Below, piece by piece: positions 23,326 to 36,559 of a stretch of DNA of 64,000 nt. The notes beneath the pieces were generated by a model. The model was not told the origin of the DNA and made no database searches. It saw only the letters and a list, made by a program, of their open reading frames with translations. Position 1 is the first letter of the stretch; each line of letters opens with the position of its first letter. A program made the translations under genes and the position numbers. Origin of the DNA: Mytilus trossulus (taxonomy: Eukaryota > Mollusca > Bivalvia > Mytilida > Mytilidae); NCBI RefSeq assembly GCF_036588685.1, contig NC_086386.1, positions 18,124,931-18,188,930 of the forward strand, read 5' to 3'.

Positions 23326-23970
23326 ACAGAATGCATCTTTTTTTCTTTTTTCCGATATAGTTCTAGGAATATCATTGGTTAAAAGCAACCGCGTGGAGAT
23401 TGTGTGTATCACACATTAGGTTAGTAGAGTATCTTTGTCACATATAAGCGATATGTTTCACTTGTCGAGGCCTTTATCTCGTTATCTTTTCTGCAATTTT
23501 CCCATCATCAAATGTGAAGAAGACAAAGGTCAGTGTCCCGGGAAAAGACACATTCAGCTTGGCTAAGGGTCTGTGAATGTATCTGCGTATAGTTCAACGT
23601 CTTTACCATATTTGCTCTGTTGATATGTTGTTCGCGTTTGATTCCAATATTTATACTAAACTAAATGTAGTATTTATATCAAAAATACGCATTCATCCGA
23701 GTACGAAATCAATGTAATCTTTTAGTGCATTTCTGAAGATCAAATTTTGTGGAAGTTGATTAAGAAGGGTTATGTTGAGAGTCGAAAGATTCAAATTTAT
23801 ACGTAAAAGCAAACGAATATTTTCTTTCTATGTATTACTGTGTTTTATTCCTGCATCTCCTATGGTATTACTAAGAGCGCTTAAATCAATATAGATGTAT
23901 TGTCCTTGTATAAGTACAGGTGACACATTTATCGTCCTTAAATGGAGACCTCGGTGCACAGTGCATGATT

Positions 23971-24040
23971 TGCATGCTCCTTCTCATTTATTTACAGAAT
24001 GAGCCGTTGCCTTCTCATTTATTTACAGAATGAGCCGTTG
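23971..24040. repeat. 31-bp tandem duplication
   Basis: CCTTCTCATTTATTTACAGAATGAGCCGTTG appears as two head-to-tail copies (about 23978-24040). The copies are identical, so the duplication is recent. No gene lies here. Confidence 0.85.
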
Positions 24041-24078
24041 ACATGCTTAACTTCAACTTTTTTAATGAGGTTAGTTAT

Positions 24079-24242
24079 TAAAGGTATGACTGTAATATTT
24101 TTTTTCTGTCTATGAAGAAATAACATAAAAAATTTGGTGCACACTGAATAACGCGCATAGCGCATAGCGGGTTATTTAACAGTGTGCACCATATTTTTAT
24201 GTTATTTCGAATAGACAGAAAAAATATTACAATCATTTCTTA
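24079..24242. mobile_element. Foldback MITE with ~75-bp inverted arms
   Basis: The left half (GTAATATT, CTGTCTAT, AAATAACATAAAAAATTTGG, TGCACACTGAATAAC) is mirrored by the right half (GTTATTTAACAGTGTGCACC, TATTTTTATGTTATTTCG, ATAGACAG, AATATTAC). The centre is GCGCATAGC repeated twice. Imperfect arms and a short loop fill the whole element, and both sides are flanked by TTA-like bases. No coding capacity. Confidence 0.8.
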
Positions 24243-25454
24243 TAATTTAATCCTGATTCCATTGTAAACCGTAGAAAACCACGAAAAAACGTTGGTGACG
24301 TCACGGTCACATGACTAAATTATGTCTATGGGCTCATAACAAAATAACAGAAGACGCGTTACATCCATTAAATTATGAATACATGTTTAAGTGATCCAAC
24401 TTATTGTGTGCTATACATATATGCATGGATATCTATTTTCCTTTTCTTTTCTTTTTGGGCTGCTTGTTTGGTATCTATACCAACCACACTTGCATTAAAA
24501 TGCATTAGTATTAAAAAAAAACTATAAAGATTCTTTATCTACATATTCTTTAAGAACTAAAATAGTTCTCATTTATATTTTTTTTTATCTCATTGTTTGT
24601 ATTGTATTATGAAAATTATTGATTTTGTAATGTTTATGCCCTTTGTGAACCATAATTGGAAATAAAATATCTTCTTCTTTTATCTATATTGTATGCATAA
24701 AATAGAAAGTAATGGAATAAACTTTCATGTAAAAATATTTTTTAGCATTTATGTTTTGGTAAAGTAGTGACTTTTGGAAAGATCAAAATTAGGGAAGTCC
24801 GAAGCCGTCGAACGTAATTTTAGACCTCCTTGTCTATATGGTTTAAGAAGCCGATGATATACTTCTCTATCATTTTGAAATAATTTTCCACATAGTAGTA
24901 CACCACACTGTACATTTTTTTTACAGAGTAGGTGCGATTTAGTAAATTGTGTTCTGCTTGCTAGTATTGTCGAAGGCCGTACGAGGAAGTATAGGTGTTA
25001 AATTCTATAGCAATTATACTTTAGTAAAGAATTGTCTCATTGGCAAGACCACATCTTATAACTTTCAAAATGGCAATGCCATTGCAATAAATGAAAAATT
25101 ACTCTACCAAAAGACATTAAAATAGCATAGACAAATAACTGAATAACACAAACCCAATCATAATCAGATATAGTTCAGTTACTCCACATTTAAATTCCAA
25201 TCTGGTTACGAGATTTATGCGGCAAGTCAAATTCGAGGAAATTACCTTTTGAAAAGAAACTATAAAAATGTTTTCTGCTTCTTTTTTTTTTGCTTTTTTT
25301 ATTATTTTATTTGGATAAAATTCCAAGATCACCATTTTGTGCCAGCTCTTTAAACACGCAAATAACTTTTACTTATCATTTTACCAGACTTTGAAAAAGG
25401 GGCTGACACTGATGAAGACCCTTCGTTGTGCCGCAGTCTTCCTAAATATCAATT

Positions 25455-25850
25455 AATAGACCACTTTCGAGTTCATCCGTCACCAGAAAAAACTCGTCAA
25501 TTATACACGCCTTTATGACGTCATTTACCAGATGGAGGGGCTCGCCTGTATCTCTGCACTATTTACGTTCATCAAGCGTCTTAGTGATCGTCTTTGTGCA
25601 GGATAAACTAGAAATAATGGTTGCTCTGTAGGTACTTACTGACATTTCCCTGATGACAGCAGTGTTGATTGTCAATTTTGAGAATTCAATTTGCCGAATA
25701 ATTCGTACAATATAGAATTATAGTTTTCCAACCACTCGCTCAACATTGGAAGGAAGTGACGACGCCCCTAAACGCACAAATGACGATGATAAAGGCGCGT
25801 ATAATTGACGAGTTTTTTCCGGTGACGGATGAACTCGAAAGTGGTCTATT
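25455..25850. mobile_element. 396-bp MITE with ~60-bp terminal inverted repeats
   Basis: The left end AATAGACCACTTTCGAGTTC... is repeated, inverted, as ...GAACTCGAAAGTGGTCTATT at the right. The arms match over about 61 bases with only two differences that I could find. If the repeat is taken as GACCAC..., both ends are flanked by TA (25457-25458 and 25847-25848), consistent with a TA-target Tc1/mariner-type miniature element. The inner 275 bases have no ORF. Confidence 0.85.
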
Positions 25851-26923
25851 CTTTTCTTAAAACTTTATATTCTATATCAGTATCGTTGCAAAAATGTTCC
25901 GAATCTTTTAAATGTGTTTCCTTTGCTACACCATTTGATATTTATTAAATTTGCAGGTTTATCTTTGTATCCGTACCAGAAATGGACATATATCAGAACA
26001 TTGATTCGTGTTAACGTTGCCGATATATATATATATATAGGATATCAATTCAATCACAGAACAATAGAAGCCACTGACATTTCACTTAAAATCCATTACC
26101 CTACTTGTGTTACTGCTTTTGATAAATTGAGGTTATGTATCTTCTCTTTTTTTAGCAACACAATCTCCTCTTTTAAGAACAAGTGAAACGTTTAAACAAT
26201 TATGTATTACTTCTTATAAAATCGTCATGATTTTTATATAGTCGTCTTATATCTTCGTGGCTTACGTCACTGCGATATAAGAAGAGATCATTACTAATAT
26301 ATTGTGTATAGGTTATTTATGTCTGTCTGTTGTTTATGTTCAGTGGTAGTTATGTTTTAGATTGCAATTAACTGTTAACGTTATATAACTATCAACAAAA
26401 CACACATTTCACTTTCGGTGGACTTTTTTTTCTTTTCATTTTACAAAATAAAACTGTAACAACTCAAATAACATAATTCAATCATGATCAGATGCGGTTT
26501 TTTACCAAAATTTGCATAATTCAACAAATAACACGACAATTCTTCAACTCTTTTTGTACTACATTTGTACCTATGGTGCTGAACTTTGACTTTTCCTTTT
26601 TAATTTGATATTGGAATTTATCAATTACCAAAATTGAGGATAATAACTAAAAGTTAAAAGTTCAATATTAACTCGGTCGTTGGTGTACAAAGTGAAACCG
26701 GTTGAACAATTATTGCAGAAGAGTACACCACAAACTATAAAACATTAATAAAAAATATATTAAGAAAACTTTAGTCTGACGGAATAACTTTGTATAAACG
26801 AAATTCAAACGTAATGTGGAAATTTGAAATAGAAATTATTGTCAAGCATTACAGGACTATACCATGATGGCAATTTCGCCAAAATCAACCGACATATTAA
26901 TTCACAGTAATCGTTGATAAATT
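25851..26923. other. Intergenic stretch downstream of a MIEAP-like gene
   Basis: AT-rich; contains the 3' flank of the minus-strand gene ending at 26924. No clear AATAAA was seen on the minus strand; an ATTAAA-type hexamer (plus-strand TTTAAT) lies near 26600. The frame at 25914-26186 has no domain support. Confidence 0.4.
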
Positions 26924-29900
26924 TTAGTATCCTTTTGCAAAACCTTTTGTTACAAGCTGTCCCTTCTCTTGTAGGTAAAGAGCAGGCCAGACAGGAACCT
27001 TTACTTTCCGTCCTTTATCTTTCTGTTTATAAAATATATATTTTGTTGTATCAAATGTTTCGTTATATTCCGGCCAGGCAATGTACATTGGGGGATCAAG
27101 TATACACATATACCACAATAACTCGGCTGCTTTGTGGATAAACTTGATAACTGTAGGTGACAATTGCTGGATATCCATACCTAACTCGTCTTTTATCACT
27201 TCTACTTTAAACCTCTGCAATGAACAAAAGGTACTATAAAGAAATATCAGTATAGTTATTGATATAATATAATTTACGAAAGCGCACAATATGTTATTTG
27301 TTTGATAAAAAGGAGAGAAAATAACAAAAAGGCACAAAAAGTTATAAATAGTCACAATTTTCATCGTGCAGTTTTTATTCTATTAATCAGACCCAGAAAC
27401 GACCACTATTCCTTAATTTCGGTGAAAAAAAACTTTTGTGGTGTTGTAAAATGTTTAAATTTCGTTATTTATCGATGCAAAATAACACGTAGCCATTTGT
27501 GGTACTAAAATAATGGATTTAACAATTGTACAGTTTTACTAATGCTTCTTATTTTAAAGTAAAAAGTTTACTCAGTTATTCAATTACATACATCTACCAC
27601 GGCATCGACTGACGAGACAGCCATCTGCTTCCTGAAATCTCTGGCTTGTTGTAAAACTAGGTTGGACGACACTCTCCCTGTTCTTGGTGTTTTTGCTACT
27701 GTGTTACTCTGCAATAACATAACAATGTATCTATTATCTTGCACTCACAAAATAAGTTCAATGATTGAAAGTTTTAATGATATATTAAAGGACTGTTTGC
27801 ATTTTACATAAACACTCTATCGGTTATACATCATTCTGTTTTTTTTTAATCAAATCAAATATTTCCTTTACTGATCTTTTACGATCTAGAAGATTAATGC
27901 ATGTCATTCTGAACAAGAAGTTTTCGCTAAAACTGAAATTCTGCCAATTGAAAATTAAATTGTAACTTATGTTTTTTGTTGCCTACCTGACTATTGCGTA
28001 CGAAAACTTTTAAATCTTTCATTCTTTAAATTTGTACAATAAATGCATATAATTTATTGTCTTTTATACTTTTTATTATAAAAGGAAAGGCGCTTCATCA
28101 TAGCTTAATCAAGTAATATAAAAACCAAAATATCATAATAATCAACAGAAAAAAACCTTTTTAAAATATTAAAAATTTCATAAGTATATCTCTATTTTGA
28201 AGATAAAAAAATTAAATTTAAATCTCTTTTAAATACAAAGAAGGGGTGGTGAAAAAAATTAAGAAGTTCAAACAACAATAATTTTAAGTAAGATTTTTGC
28301 CATCTTACCAATCGAGAGGCCGGTTTTACACCAGGATCTGCTACAGGTTGTGACATGGCATCAGAAAGTTCATCTAACTGCTCTGCAGCCAGCTTCTTGC
28401 ACCATGTGTAGCCATACTGTTAAAATAACATTACATATATATAAAATCATGAACATAGATTTTTTTTTAGTATAATGATAGTCTTCATACAATATACTTT
28501 ACTTACATTTTATGGTATCAATATTTCGCAATATGTGTAATTAATACATTTGCTGTTTCATCTTTAATTCCAATTGATTTGAAAATTTGCAGGATTAAAA
28601 ATTTCCACCTATTACAACTGATTTACCAGAACTGTTATTTGTATTATAAGGTAAGACGGAATATTAATATTATATGTTTATTAACTCATAGTTATCTACA
28701 CTTGGCAAATGTAAAACAATTCAAACGAGAAAACTAACGGCTTTATTCATGTGCAAGTCAATAAACGAAAAACAAATAAAATATACAGCATCAAACGATA
28801 ACCACTGAATTACATGACCTAAAACAGGCACATGCCGAATGTAGCGGGATTGAACATGCTTGTGGTTGCATGCCCTTTAGCCATATATGTCCGTAGTACG
28901 ACATATCGAAGTACTAACTTATGAATACTACACTTCTCTGTTTAGCCGGAGAAATATGGAAAGAGTCAGTAAATATATTTGTTATATGCATTTTCAGATC
29001 TTACCAGTAAAAAAATATTTATACAACAATAAGCTACCTTGATAAACATGTTTTTGCAGATATATTTCAAGATTTATAAAATCACTGACTGATAATAAAG
29101 CGAGTTTTTTTCATTCTATTAAAATATGCCATATTTTAAAGTTTAAATTAGAATATTTAAGTATTGAGGAAGATGTAGAGTTGTCTCCTTGGCACTCATA
29201 CCCCATATTCTTATTGCTAGTTGAGATTGCATAATGAAGATCAATGTTATATTAAGGTCATCAAAATGCATTAAAAATCAGAACAAATGTCAATATCGGT
29301 AGAATATTTTGTTTGATTATTAAGCTAAATAAAACCATATCCTCTTAAAATAAACAATTTCATCATAAGGACACGTATTGCTTTACAAGTTATTTGCATT
29401 ATTTGCTTAATTACCTTCAACTCTGCATTTTCATTTAATTATTAAGAAATACTGAATGGAAACAAAGTACATTAAAACATGTTGGGTATAATGAACGAAA
29501 AACAAATATGATAAACAGCACCAGACGATAACCACCGAATTACATGACTTCGGATAGGCACATGCCCAATGTGGCGAGGTTAAACATGTTTGCGGGTGCA
29601 TGTCCGTTAATCATAGTACGCGGTACCAAAGTAATAAGTTATGAATACCATACTTCTCTGTTGGTGTATTTAGCCGGACAACCATGGACAAAGTAGTAAA
29701 ACGTATTTTTTTTGGCATACATTTTCAGATCTTACCAGTACTAAACATTTATACGACAATAAGCTAACTTGATAAAACTATTGTTGAAGATTTATTTGAA
29801 GATGTCTTATATCACTTACTCTGATTATTCGAAGTAGTTTATATATTGCATAGTCCTCCTCCTCTGATGTTTGATGCCTCCGTTGTCCTTGTTTAGTGCC

Positions 29901-32041
29901 AATCAATCCCACAGCAGCATACCATTCTACCTCATACAGATTCTTAAATTTGTCCGCTATTTTTGTAGGACTAAGATGTTCAGGAAAAGAATCCCTAGCT
30001 GATATGCTGCCAATCCTTTTATATGGTAAATAAAAAAAGGCGCTGTTAATGTTACTTCTTAGCAATATTACCATAATGTATTGGTACAGTTATGTATTTT
30101 GTTTTTGTTTTGAAATGAGTTTATCAAGTTGTATATATCAAATGTTTTTAATTTAAATTCCAATACTAGTTTTTATTCTAGATTAGATACTAAAAACCGC
30201 TCGATGTTTCCCCGTTCAAATCACATAAACATATTGTTATGGTTATTATTATTGTTATTTCTACTATGAATAATGGATAAAAAGAAACTCTTACCTGCTC
30301 CTTAGCTCATTTATTTCTGCTCCTTTTCTTGCAATGACTTCCTCTTGTTTACCCAATTTCCTTTCTAACTTTTCATAAGCTTCAATCGGAACATACGAGA
30401 TGGATAGAGCCTTAGAATCCGATCTTGGAGATTCATAACTCTGACTACGAGGACTATATTCATCTTTGGGTTGCTGCCCCAGTATGGAGGTATGGACGTT
30501 AGGAATAGCTTTGTAGGTTCCACCATCTTTACCCTGCAATGTTTGGAAAATTAAAGAGTAAACTTGTATAGCACTGTAGCATTACTACAATATGTATCAA
30601 TAAAACGTTTTCATCTATTATATCTGGATGCTTATTTAAATTTTGAAATAATGCCTCTTGAACCCCACTTAGTCTAAGAATAAATAGAATAATCTTTCAA
30701 GCAAAAACGAAGGTTTCAACATTCAGGGTTTTCGTCTCATGATATGCGTGTATCACCTCACCATGCGAATCCATACTCATTCCGAATATGAACATCAGAC
30801 CACTATAGATATAAATGAAAGTCTCCACGATATGATTTACACCATATTTTCATTAACTCATAAATATACAATAGAACTCAAATTACTTATCTGAAATATT
30901 CTTTTAAATTCTGATAACACTCACATATGAACGCTCTAAGTCACTATAAAGCTTTGTAAAATTCTGTAGTTCTCTAAATTCTTCCATGGCAGTTTTCCCT
31001 TTAGGTCGCCAGTTATCGCATGCTTTCTTTAGTACTACATACAGGTTACTGGCAGTCAAAAAGTCGGAATCAGCTGCTATCTGTTTATCTATTCTCTGTA
31101 TGTTTTGTACGTATGCATTATACTAAAATAACAAAATGTATGCTCCTTTGTATTAGTTGATAGCGAACTGTGCCATGATTTTCACTAAAGCTTGTTTATA
31201 TCTTAAATTAATTATATAAATGACAACAATTTTGTTTTACTTTTTTATACCGTTTCCTATCGAATTACAAAATCGTGACTTTTGTCATGAATAAGTCAAG
31301 ATTCCTTCGTTATTTGTTTATAAGAGTAAAACAAAGTGTCTCTTCTCTTTCACATGCATTTATTACGCTCAAAATACAAGTTCGGTCAAATATAGGTGTA
31401 TAGTATTCAGCATATATACATCATTGAATTTAAAATTTGGATTTGTGGATGGACTCGAACATAAGATAGGACGTAATTGATTGAATGGAAATTTTAATAT
31501 AGTAAAACCCGAAATTATTTGACTTAGGTAGAGCGTTATAAAACAGAGATGCTTACAACTCCGAAATTAAAATTAACAATTGACAGTTGCTTAATGCTAA
31601 TCTAAGTTTAGCGTTTTACGTTTAAACAAGTGTCTATGGTCAATAATTTTCGCTTGAAATATTGTCAATCTGTATTTTCTATTGAAAAAATATAATTTTC
31701 TTACCTAGCTTGTTCTCAAGATTTTATTTCACAACCCATTAAATTATATAAAACAATATCAACTACTATCAGATTAAAATTATATTAACAAGTTTAATTA
31801 ATTAAATTCATAATGAATGCTACATTTAAATTTAAGATAACCATCTAACCTTATCTCGATACTTCTTGAGGAGATGATATTCATTATCCATAAGTGTGAC
31901 ATATTCTCGATCGGCAATGTCTAATGTTCGCTTGTTGATATAAGACTCCATATCTTGAAGAATCACCTCGATGTTAGGCCGTCTTCTATACTCTCGAGGG
32001 ATAAAATAATCTCCCCGACCAACCGGTTGTATCACTGACAT
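26924..32041 (-). CDS. SPATA18-like: Mitochondria-eating protein (MIEAP)-like, seven exons, 446 aa
   Basis: Minus-strand exons: 31850-32041, 30925-31122, 30295-30533, 29820-30015, 28309-28416, 27592-27708 and 26924-27214. All have GT donors and AG acceptors, and their phases join without a break (only the exon 3/4 junction is phase 2, inside Arg210). Residues 1-130 are charged and helical. Residues 131-210 hold a Ser/Pro-rich segment and then a coiled coil (YEKLERKLGKQEEVIARKGA). Residues 211-275 hold a conserved middle region (PTKIADKFKNLYEVEWYAA). Residues 351-446 match the MIEAP C-terminal domain: ELLWYMCILDPP, then a FDTTKY segment, then VWPALYLQEKGQ and KGF near the end. In vertebrates MIEAP is a p53-inducible cytosolic protein that acts on mitochondria in quality control. 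Orthology to a single vertebrate gene is not claimed; the family has diverged copies nearby. Intron 4 contains a local duplication. Confidence 0.82.
28770..29095. repeat. Duplicated intron segment, copy A
   Basis: This segment aligns with 29488-29815. Shared phrases are GAACGAAAAACAAAT, CGATAACCAC(T/C)GAATTACATGAC, CATTTTCAGATCTTACCAGTA and CAATAAGCTA(C/A)CTTGATAAA. Both lie in intron 4 of the MIEAP-like gene at 26924-32041. The left part derives from the dispersed repeat also seen at 21540-21640; the right part is ordinary intron, so repeat and intron were duplicated together. Confidence 0.75.
29488..29815. repeat. Duplicated intron segment, copy B (adjoins exon 4)
   Basis: This is the partner of 28770-29095. 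Copy B runs right up to the splice donor of exon 4 (donor at 29818-29819). Divergence between the copies is substantial, so the event is not recent. Confidence 0.75.
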
Positions 32042-33457
32042 TATATACTTTCAATGATATACGAATAGATAAAACAGATCCCCTATAAAAAAAAAAGAAC
32101 AAAGCATAGGGATGATTCTGTTTTTGTAAGCATTCATATGGGACAATGAAAAACCTATAAGTCCTAAAGAATAAACATTCATTGGTTGAGAGGGAGAAAG
32201 AGTATGTCAAATTACATTGTAATGTTCGGAAATAAACTAGGTAGCAAAATGAAAAATTGGCATCTCAATATGATCTACTATATAAAAAATCATAGTTAAT
32301 TTAAAAATAAAAATTCGCATTTTTCTTGATGTTCTGTTAAATAAGATATTGATATTTTAAGTCTTTTGTAGACGAAACGCGCGTCTGGCGTATATACAAA
32401 ATGTAGTCCTGGTATCTATGATGAGTTTCTTAACATTCATAAAAAATATACTTGAGAAACAGGCGAGTCCTATTATGAACAGCTGGCAAAACTACGCTTC
32501 TAGGAAATTCTTATATCTAAATGAACGGCACATTCGACTTAACCAAAGTGTACAGTGCATAGAAAATATATCTAACCGGTTTATATAAGTAATTTATAAT
32601 GAGGAAAAAACAGTACTGTATACATATGGCTATGCCATTTTATATCCATCTATTACACTTTTATACAATGCAGATGCGACTGGCGAATAAGGTAACACAA
32701 ACTTAAACATGTGAGGGCTTGTCGATATCAGTGTTTGTCTATTTGAAATGTAAAATGTCAGGACTGCAAATGCATTCATCCACAATGAAAAAACTATTTC
32801 TGAGGATATGGTCATGATATGATTGAATATGTTGAACCCCACTTCCACTTTTCTTCAAATTGTTTATATTGTATAGATCTTTAGTCCTAGCTAAATGTAG
32901 GTAGCAAACTGCTTTTTCGTTTTCATTATGATTTATTTTGTCGTTAATCAAGCATACAACATACTTTTATTTATTTTTTCTGGAGAAAAAATAAACCAGT
33001 CCAAAATGTTAATGCAGTGCTTAATATTTCCAACTATTTTCGTCAACCGTTTGTGAAGTGGTGGTATACTAGAACAGAGGCATATGTTGATTTAGGTATG
33101 TTTGCTGGTTCATCTTTCCTCCTGAATGTTGAATACTTAACTCATCTCGTTTTACAAAATCTTTAAGTGGTCATAATGTCATTGTGACACACTTGTATCA
33201 GTTACCTTCTGTTTGAATAAACTTAGGGGTTTCCATTAGTAAACCATGCACTCGCATTCATTCATTAAAATGGATCAAATAGAAATGGAAAAGGGCCATC
33301 CGGTGTTTTTTGTATTCTAGCTATCAATATTTGATTTACAAAATATATAACAAGACCCATAATTGAGTATTTAGTACTTTATACAAATTTTGACGCAAAG
33401 AATGGAAGGGAGGATAGGTTGGATGTGTTTAAAATAAAATGTAATTTGCAATATTTT
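32042..33457. other. Upstream flank of MIEAP-like gene
   Basis: This contains the presumed promoter of the minus-strand gene starting at 32041, but no TATA box at a convincing distance could be singled out. A fragment of the mussel core repeat lies at about 32358-32432 (GTAGACGAAACGCGCGTCTG). The short frames at 32630-32951 are not supported as coding. Confidence 0.45.
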
Positions 33458-33535
33458 GCCCAAAAGAAGGAACTACCAAATAAGCCCAAAAGAAGGAACT
33501 ACCAAATAAGCCCAAAAGAAGGAACTACCAAATAA
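33458..33535. repeat. Three tandem copies of a 26-bp unit
   Basis: The unit starts GCCCAAAAGAAGGAACTACC and is followed by AAATAA. It occurs three times without change from 33458, 33484 and 33510. Exact identity indicates recent slippage. Confidence 0.95.
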
Positions 33536-34974
33536 GTCAAATAAAGAGGTATATGTTTGAACAAGTTGTGATGCAATTGAAATATGTTGTTGGAATGTTT
33601 TGATTTCAACCTTTCATTGGTAACGATTACCTTCAATTGTTAGTTTGTTTTGATGAAATGGGTATGGATGGGAAAGATAGCCATGCAAATTATTGTCTTA
33701 GTTTTGGTAAATTTAAAAAATAGTTATAAATATTTAAAAAGATTTTGAAACATAAAAGAAATCTATACTGCGATTAGATACAGTATTTAGATATTGATCA
33801 AAACCCATTTTTGAAATTAAACAACAATTAAAAAGCCCAAGAATCGTAACTTAAATATTTGCTGTATTTGGTAAAATTAGGCATTAGATCTTAGGAACAG
33901 TTCTTGGATATCGGAAGTTCAACTAGTGTGTATATTTATTAAGGTGTGTAGTTTTCATATATATATGAAGAAATAGAACGCCACAAAAATTATAAGAATG
34001 AAGGAGATAACTGCAATTTGTATATATAAATTGTATTTAACCCAGTTATGGTGAATTATTAATGCACTAATCAAAGTTCTACAAATGTTCTTTCAATTAA
34101 TTGAGAACGAAATGGAATAAGAAGACACGATAAGGACAATAAGTCAACAAAAAAAATCAAAACACGAATGGTTCACAAAACATTTCAAAGAAAAGCAACT
34201 TAAGTTTCAGCATCACAACAGGTATAGATGAAAGCAAGAGCAAGTAATGATCGAAGAAGTTTGAAAAACAGAACACAACCGGGAAAATCTTGTTTATATT
34301 ACTTATATACGAAGAAGGGAACTGTTTGAAAAGAAAAAAGAAAGAAAACGTATATCGGTAATATTGTTTTTTCCATAAATAAAAAAGGTCTTTGATAGTT
34401 GATATCAAGACAATAGCTGCAAGTTTACATTAGTATGAATTAGTATTTGTAAAAGGGCATTCCGATAGCAAATAGTTCAAAGAATTTGACAGTAAAAAGG
34501 TAATCTTGCGAAACATTGATAGTGCAAATTAAATATAATGGCAATGAAAATGGATGCGAACACATCAAGGATCAGAGAAGAAAATATACAAAATATTTAT
34601 GAACACCTGGATTATCCGGAATGACTTGTTATATATGGCATCAATTTTGTCGTCAGAACGACAGTCTAAGACGAGTGCAGTTTCATATAAGATAACATTA
34701 TTTTCCCTTCTCGTGTCCTCTATCCTAATATAAACTCAATTTAAAAACTTTTAAGTAAAATATATAGAAAATATATAGAGAAAAATATTAAGTTAGAGAA
34801 ACACACTATTCATTGCCTGTAGCATTCACATTAGTGTTAGCTGGTTAAATATTCACTTAGAGTTGCCTATCACATTCACTGTCATGTAAATTTTACATTG
34901 TCATTTTATTTTCGTTGTGGTGTTGATAATTGAGGCGTGCTTAGTCCATTTTCTCCATGTTACTTTTCAGAATT

Positions 34975-35340
34975 TATAAGTTGTAGATAAACTGACTTAA
35001 TTGTTATCAAAGTTACCAGGATTATAATTTAATACGCCTGACGGGCGTTTCGTCTACAGAAGACTCACCAGTAACGCTCAGATCAAAATAGTTGTAAAGC
35101 CAAACAAGTACAAAGTTAAAGAGCATTGAGGAACCTAAATTCCAAAAAGTTGTGCCAAATACGGCTATGATTATCTATTCCTGGGATGAGAAAATCCTAA
35201 GTTTTCGAAAAATTCAAAGTTTTGTTACAGGAAATTTATAAAAAAAAAATAAAAAAATACCATATAATTGATATTTATGTCAACACCGAAGTGCTGACTA
35301 CAGGGCTGGTGATACCCTCGGGGACGAAACGTCATCCAGC
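34975..35340 (-). repeat. Mussel core dispersed repeat, copy 1
   Basis: It carries the family landmarks TATCAAAGTTACCAGGATTA, ACGGGCGTTTCGTCTACAGA, CTCAGATCAAAATAGTTGTA, GTTGTGCCAAATACGGCTA and ACACCGAAGTGCTGACTAC. It is non-coding and aligns along its length with 35360-35690 (direct) and 36713-37025 (inverted). Confidence 0.75.
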
Positions 35341-35359
35341 AGAGGCATCGACCCAGTGG

Positions 35360-35690
35360 TGTAAATAGTTATCAAAAGTACCAGGATTATAGTTGAATAC
35401 GCTAGACGCGCGTTTCGTCTACGGAAGGCTCATCACTGACGCTTAGATCAAAATAGTTGTAAAGCCAAACAAGTACGAAGTTGAAGAGCGTTGAGGATCC
35501 GTTATTCCAAATAGTTGTGCCAAATACGGCTAAGAATATATATTCCTAAGATAAGAAAATCATTAGTTTTTCGAAAAATTCAATGTTTTGTAACAGGAAA
35601 TTTAGAAAAATGACCATATAATTGATATTCATGTAAACACCGAAGTGCTGACTACTGGGCTGGTGATAACTCGGGGACGAAACGTAAAAA
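35360..35690 (-). repeat. Mussel core dispersed repeat, copy 2
   Basis: This is the direct repeat of 34975-35340, with GACGCGCGTTTCGTCTACGG and CGAAGTGCTGACTACTGGGC, and ends CTCGGGGACGAAACGT. Copies 1 and 2 are separated by only about 20 bases, so the array may be a tandem duplication. Confidence 0.75.
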
Positions 35691-36559
35691 CGACGACAAG
35701 ACAAACAAGTCCGCAAAACACTACTTCATAGAAAACTAAAGACTGAACAAGAAGATTTCCCCCGAAAACCGAGGTGATTTCCGATGCTCTCAAAGAGTCA
35801 GAAGAACTTGAAATTTCACTAACTTTGGCATTCAATTTCGTTTTAATTACTTTAGAGAAAGTAATATTAGATTGATAAATGTTTCTACTAATTTTAGATA
35901 TGTACATATGCAAATGAATATTTTGAATACATGTTCATGAATTACACTAATTGTGTTTAAATCCTGGCACTGTTTCCTTACCTTCTGTTAGAATCTTTAA
36001 AGTTCCACTGAAACTTAATATCGGAAATATCGACTAAATGAATGTTTAACACTTTCAATATTTTTGAATTAAATTAGATATACTTTGACAAATCAATAGA
36101 ATCTTTCATTGTCTACAATACATGATCTGTATGACAACCAGAAAAGGCCAACAAAGCAAATAAAAAGAAAGTTCAACTATGTATTGTTAGAACATTTTAT
36201 TTATGTATTGAATGGCTTATAACCCTGTTAAATGGGTTCATAAAATCAAATTACATACCTATTTGTTTTCACGATAACATTTTGTTCTAATAAATAGATT
36301 AAAAAGTAAACGCAAATATACTGTATTGATTTTGTCAACAAGTAATGATATCGCTGTAACTTTGGAATTCTGATATAATTGTTTAAAGAGGAATAACTCT
36401 CTGTATTTGCATTGATTTTAGAAATTCAGGTGAAATAAACAACCAAATCAGGAGCCTCTATCCTTTGTTAGTGTTGTATGATTTTAAATTTTAGTTTCTT
36501 GTGTATAATTCGGAGTTTAGTATGACGTCCATTATCACTGTACTATTATGCATATTTTA

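Noticed and set aside
33458-33535. Short regular repeats considered as a CRISPR-like array
   Set aside because: Units are head to tail with no spacers and the sequence is a eukaryotic nuclear tandem repeat.
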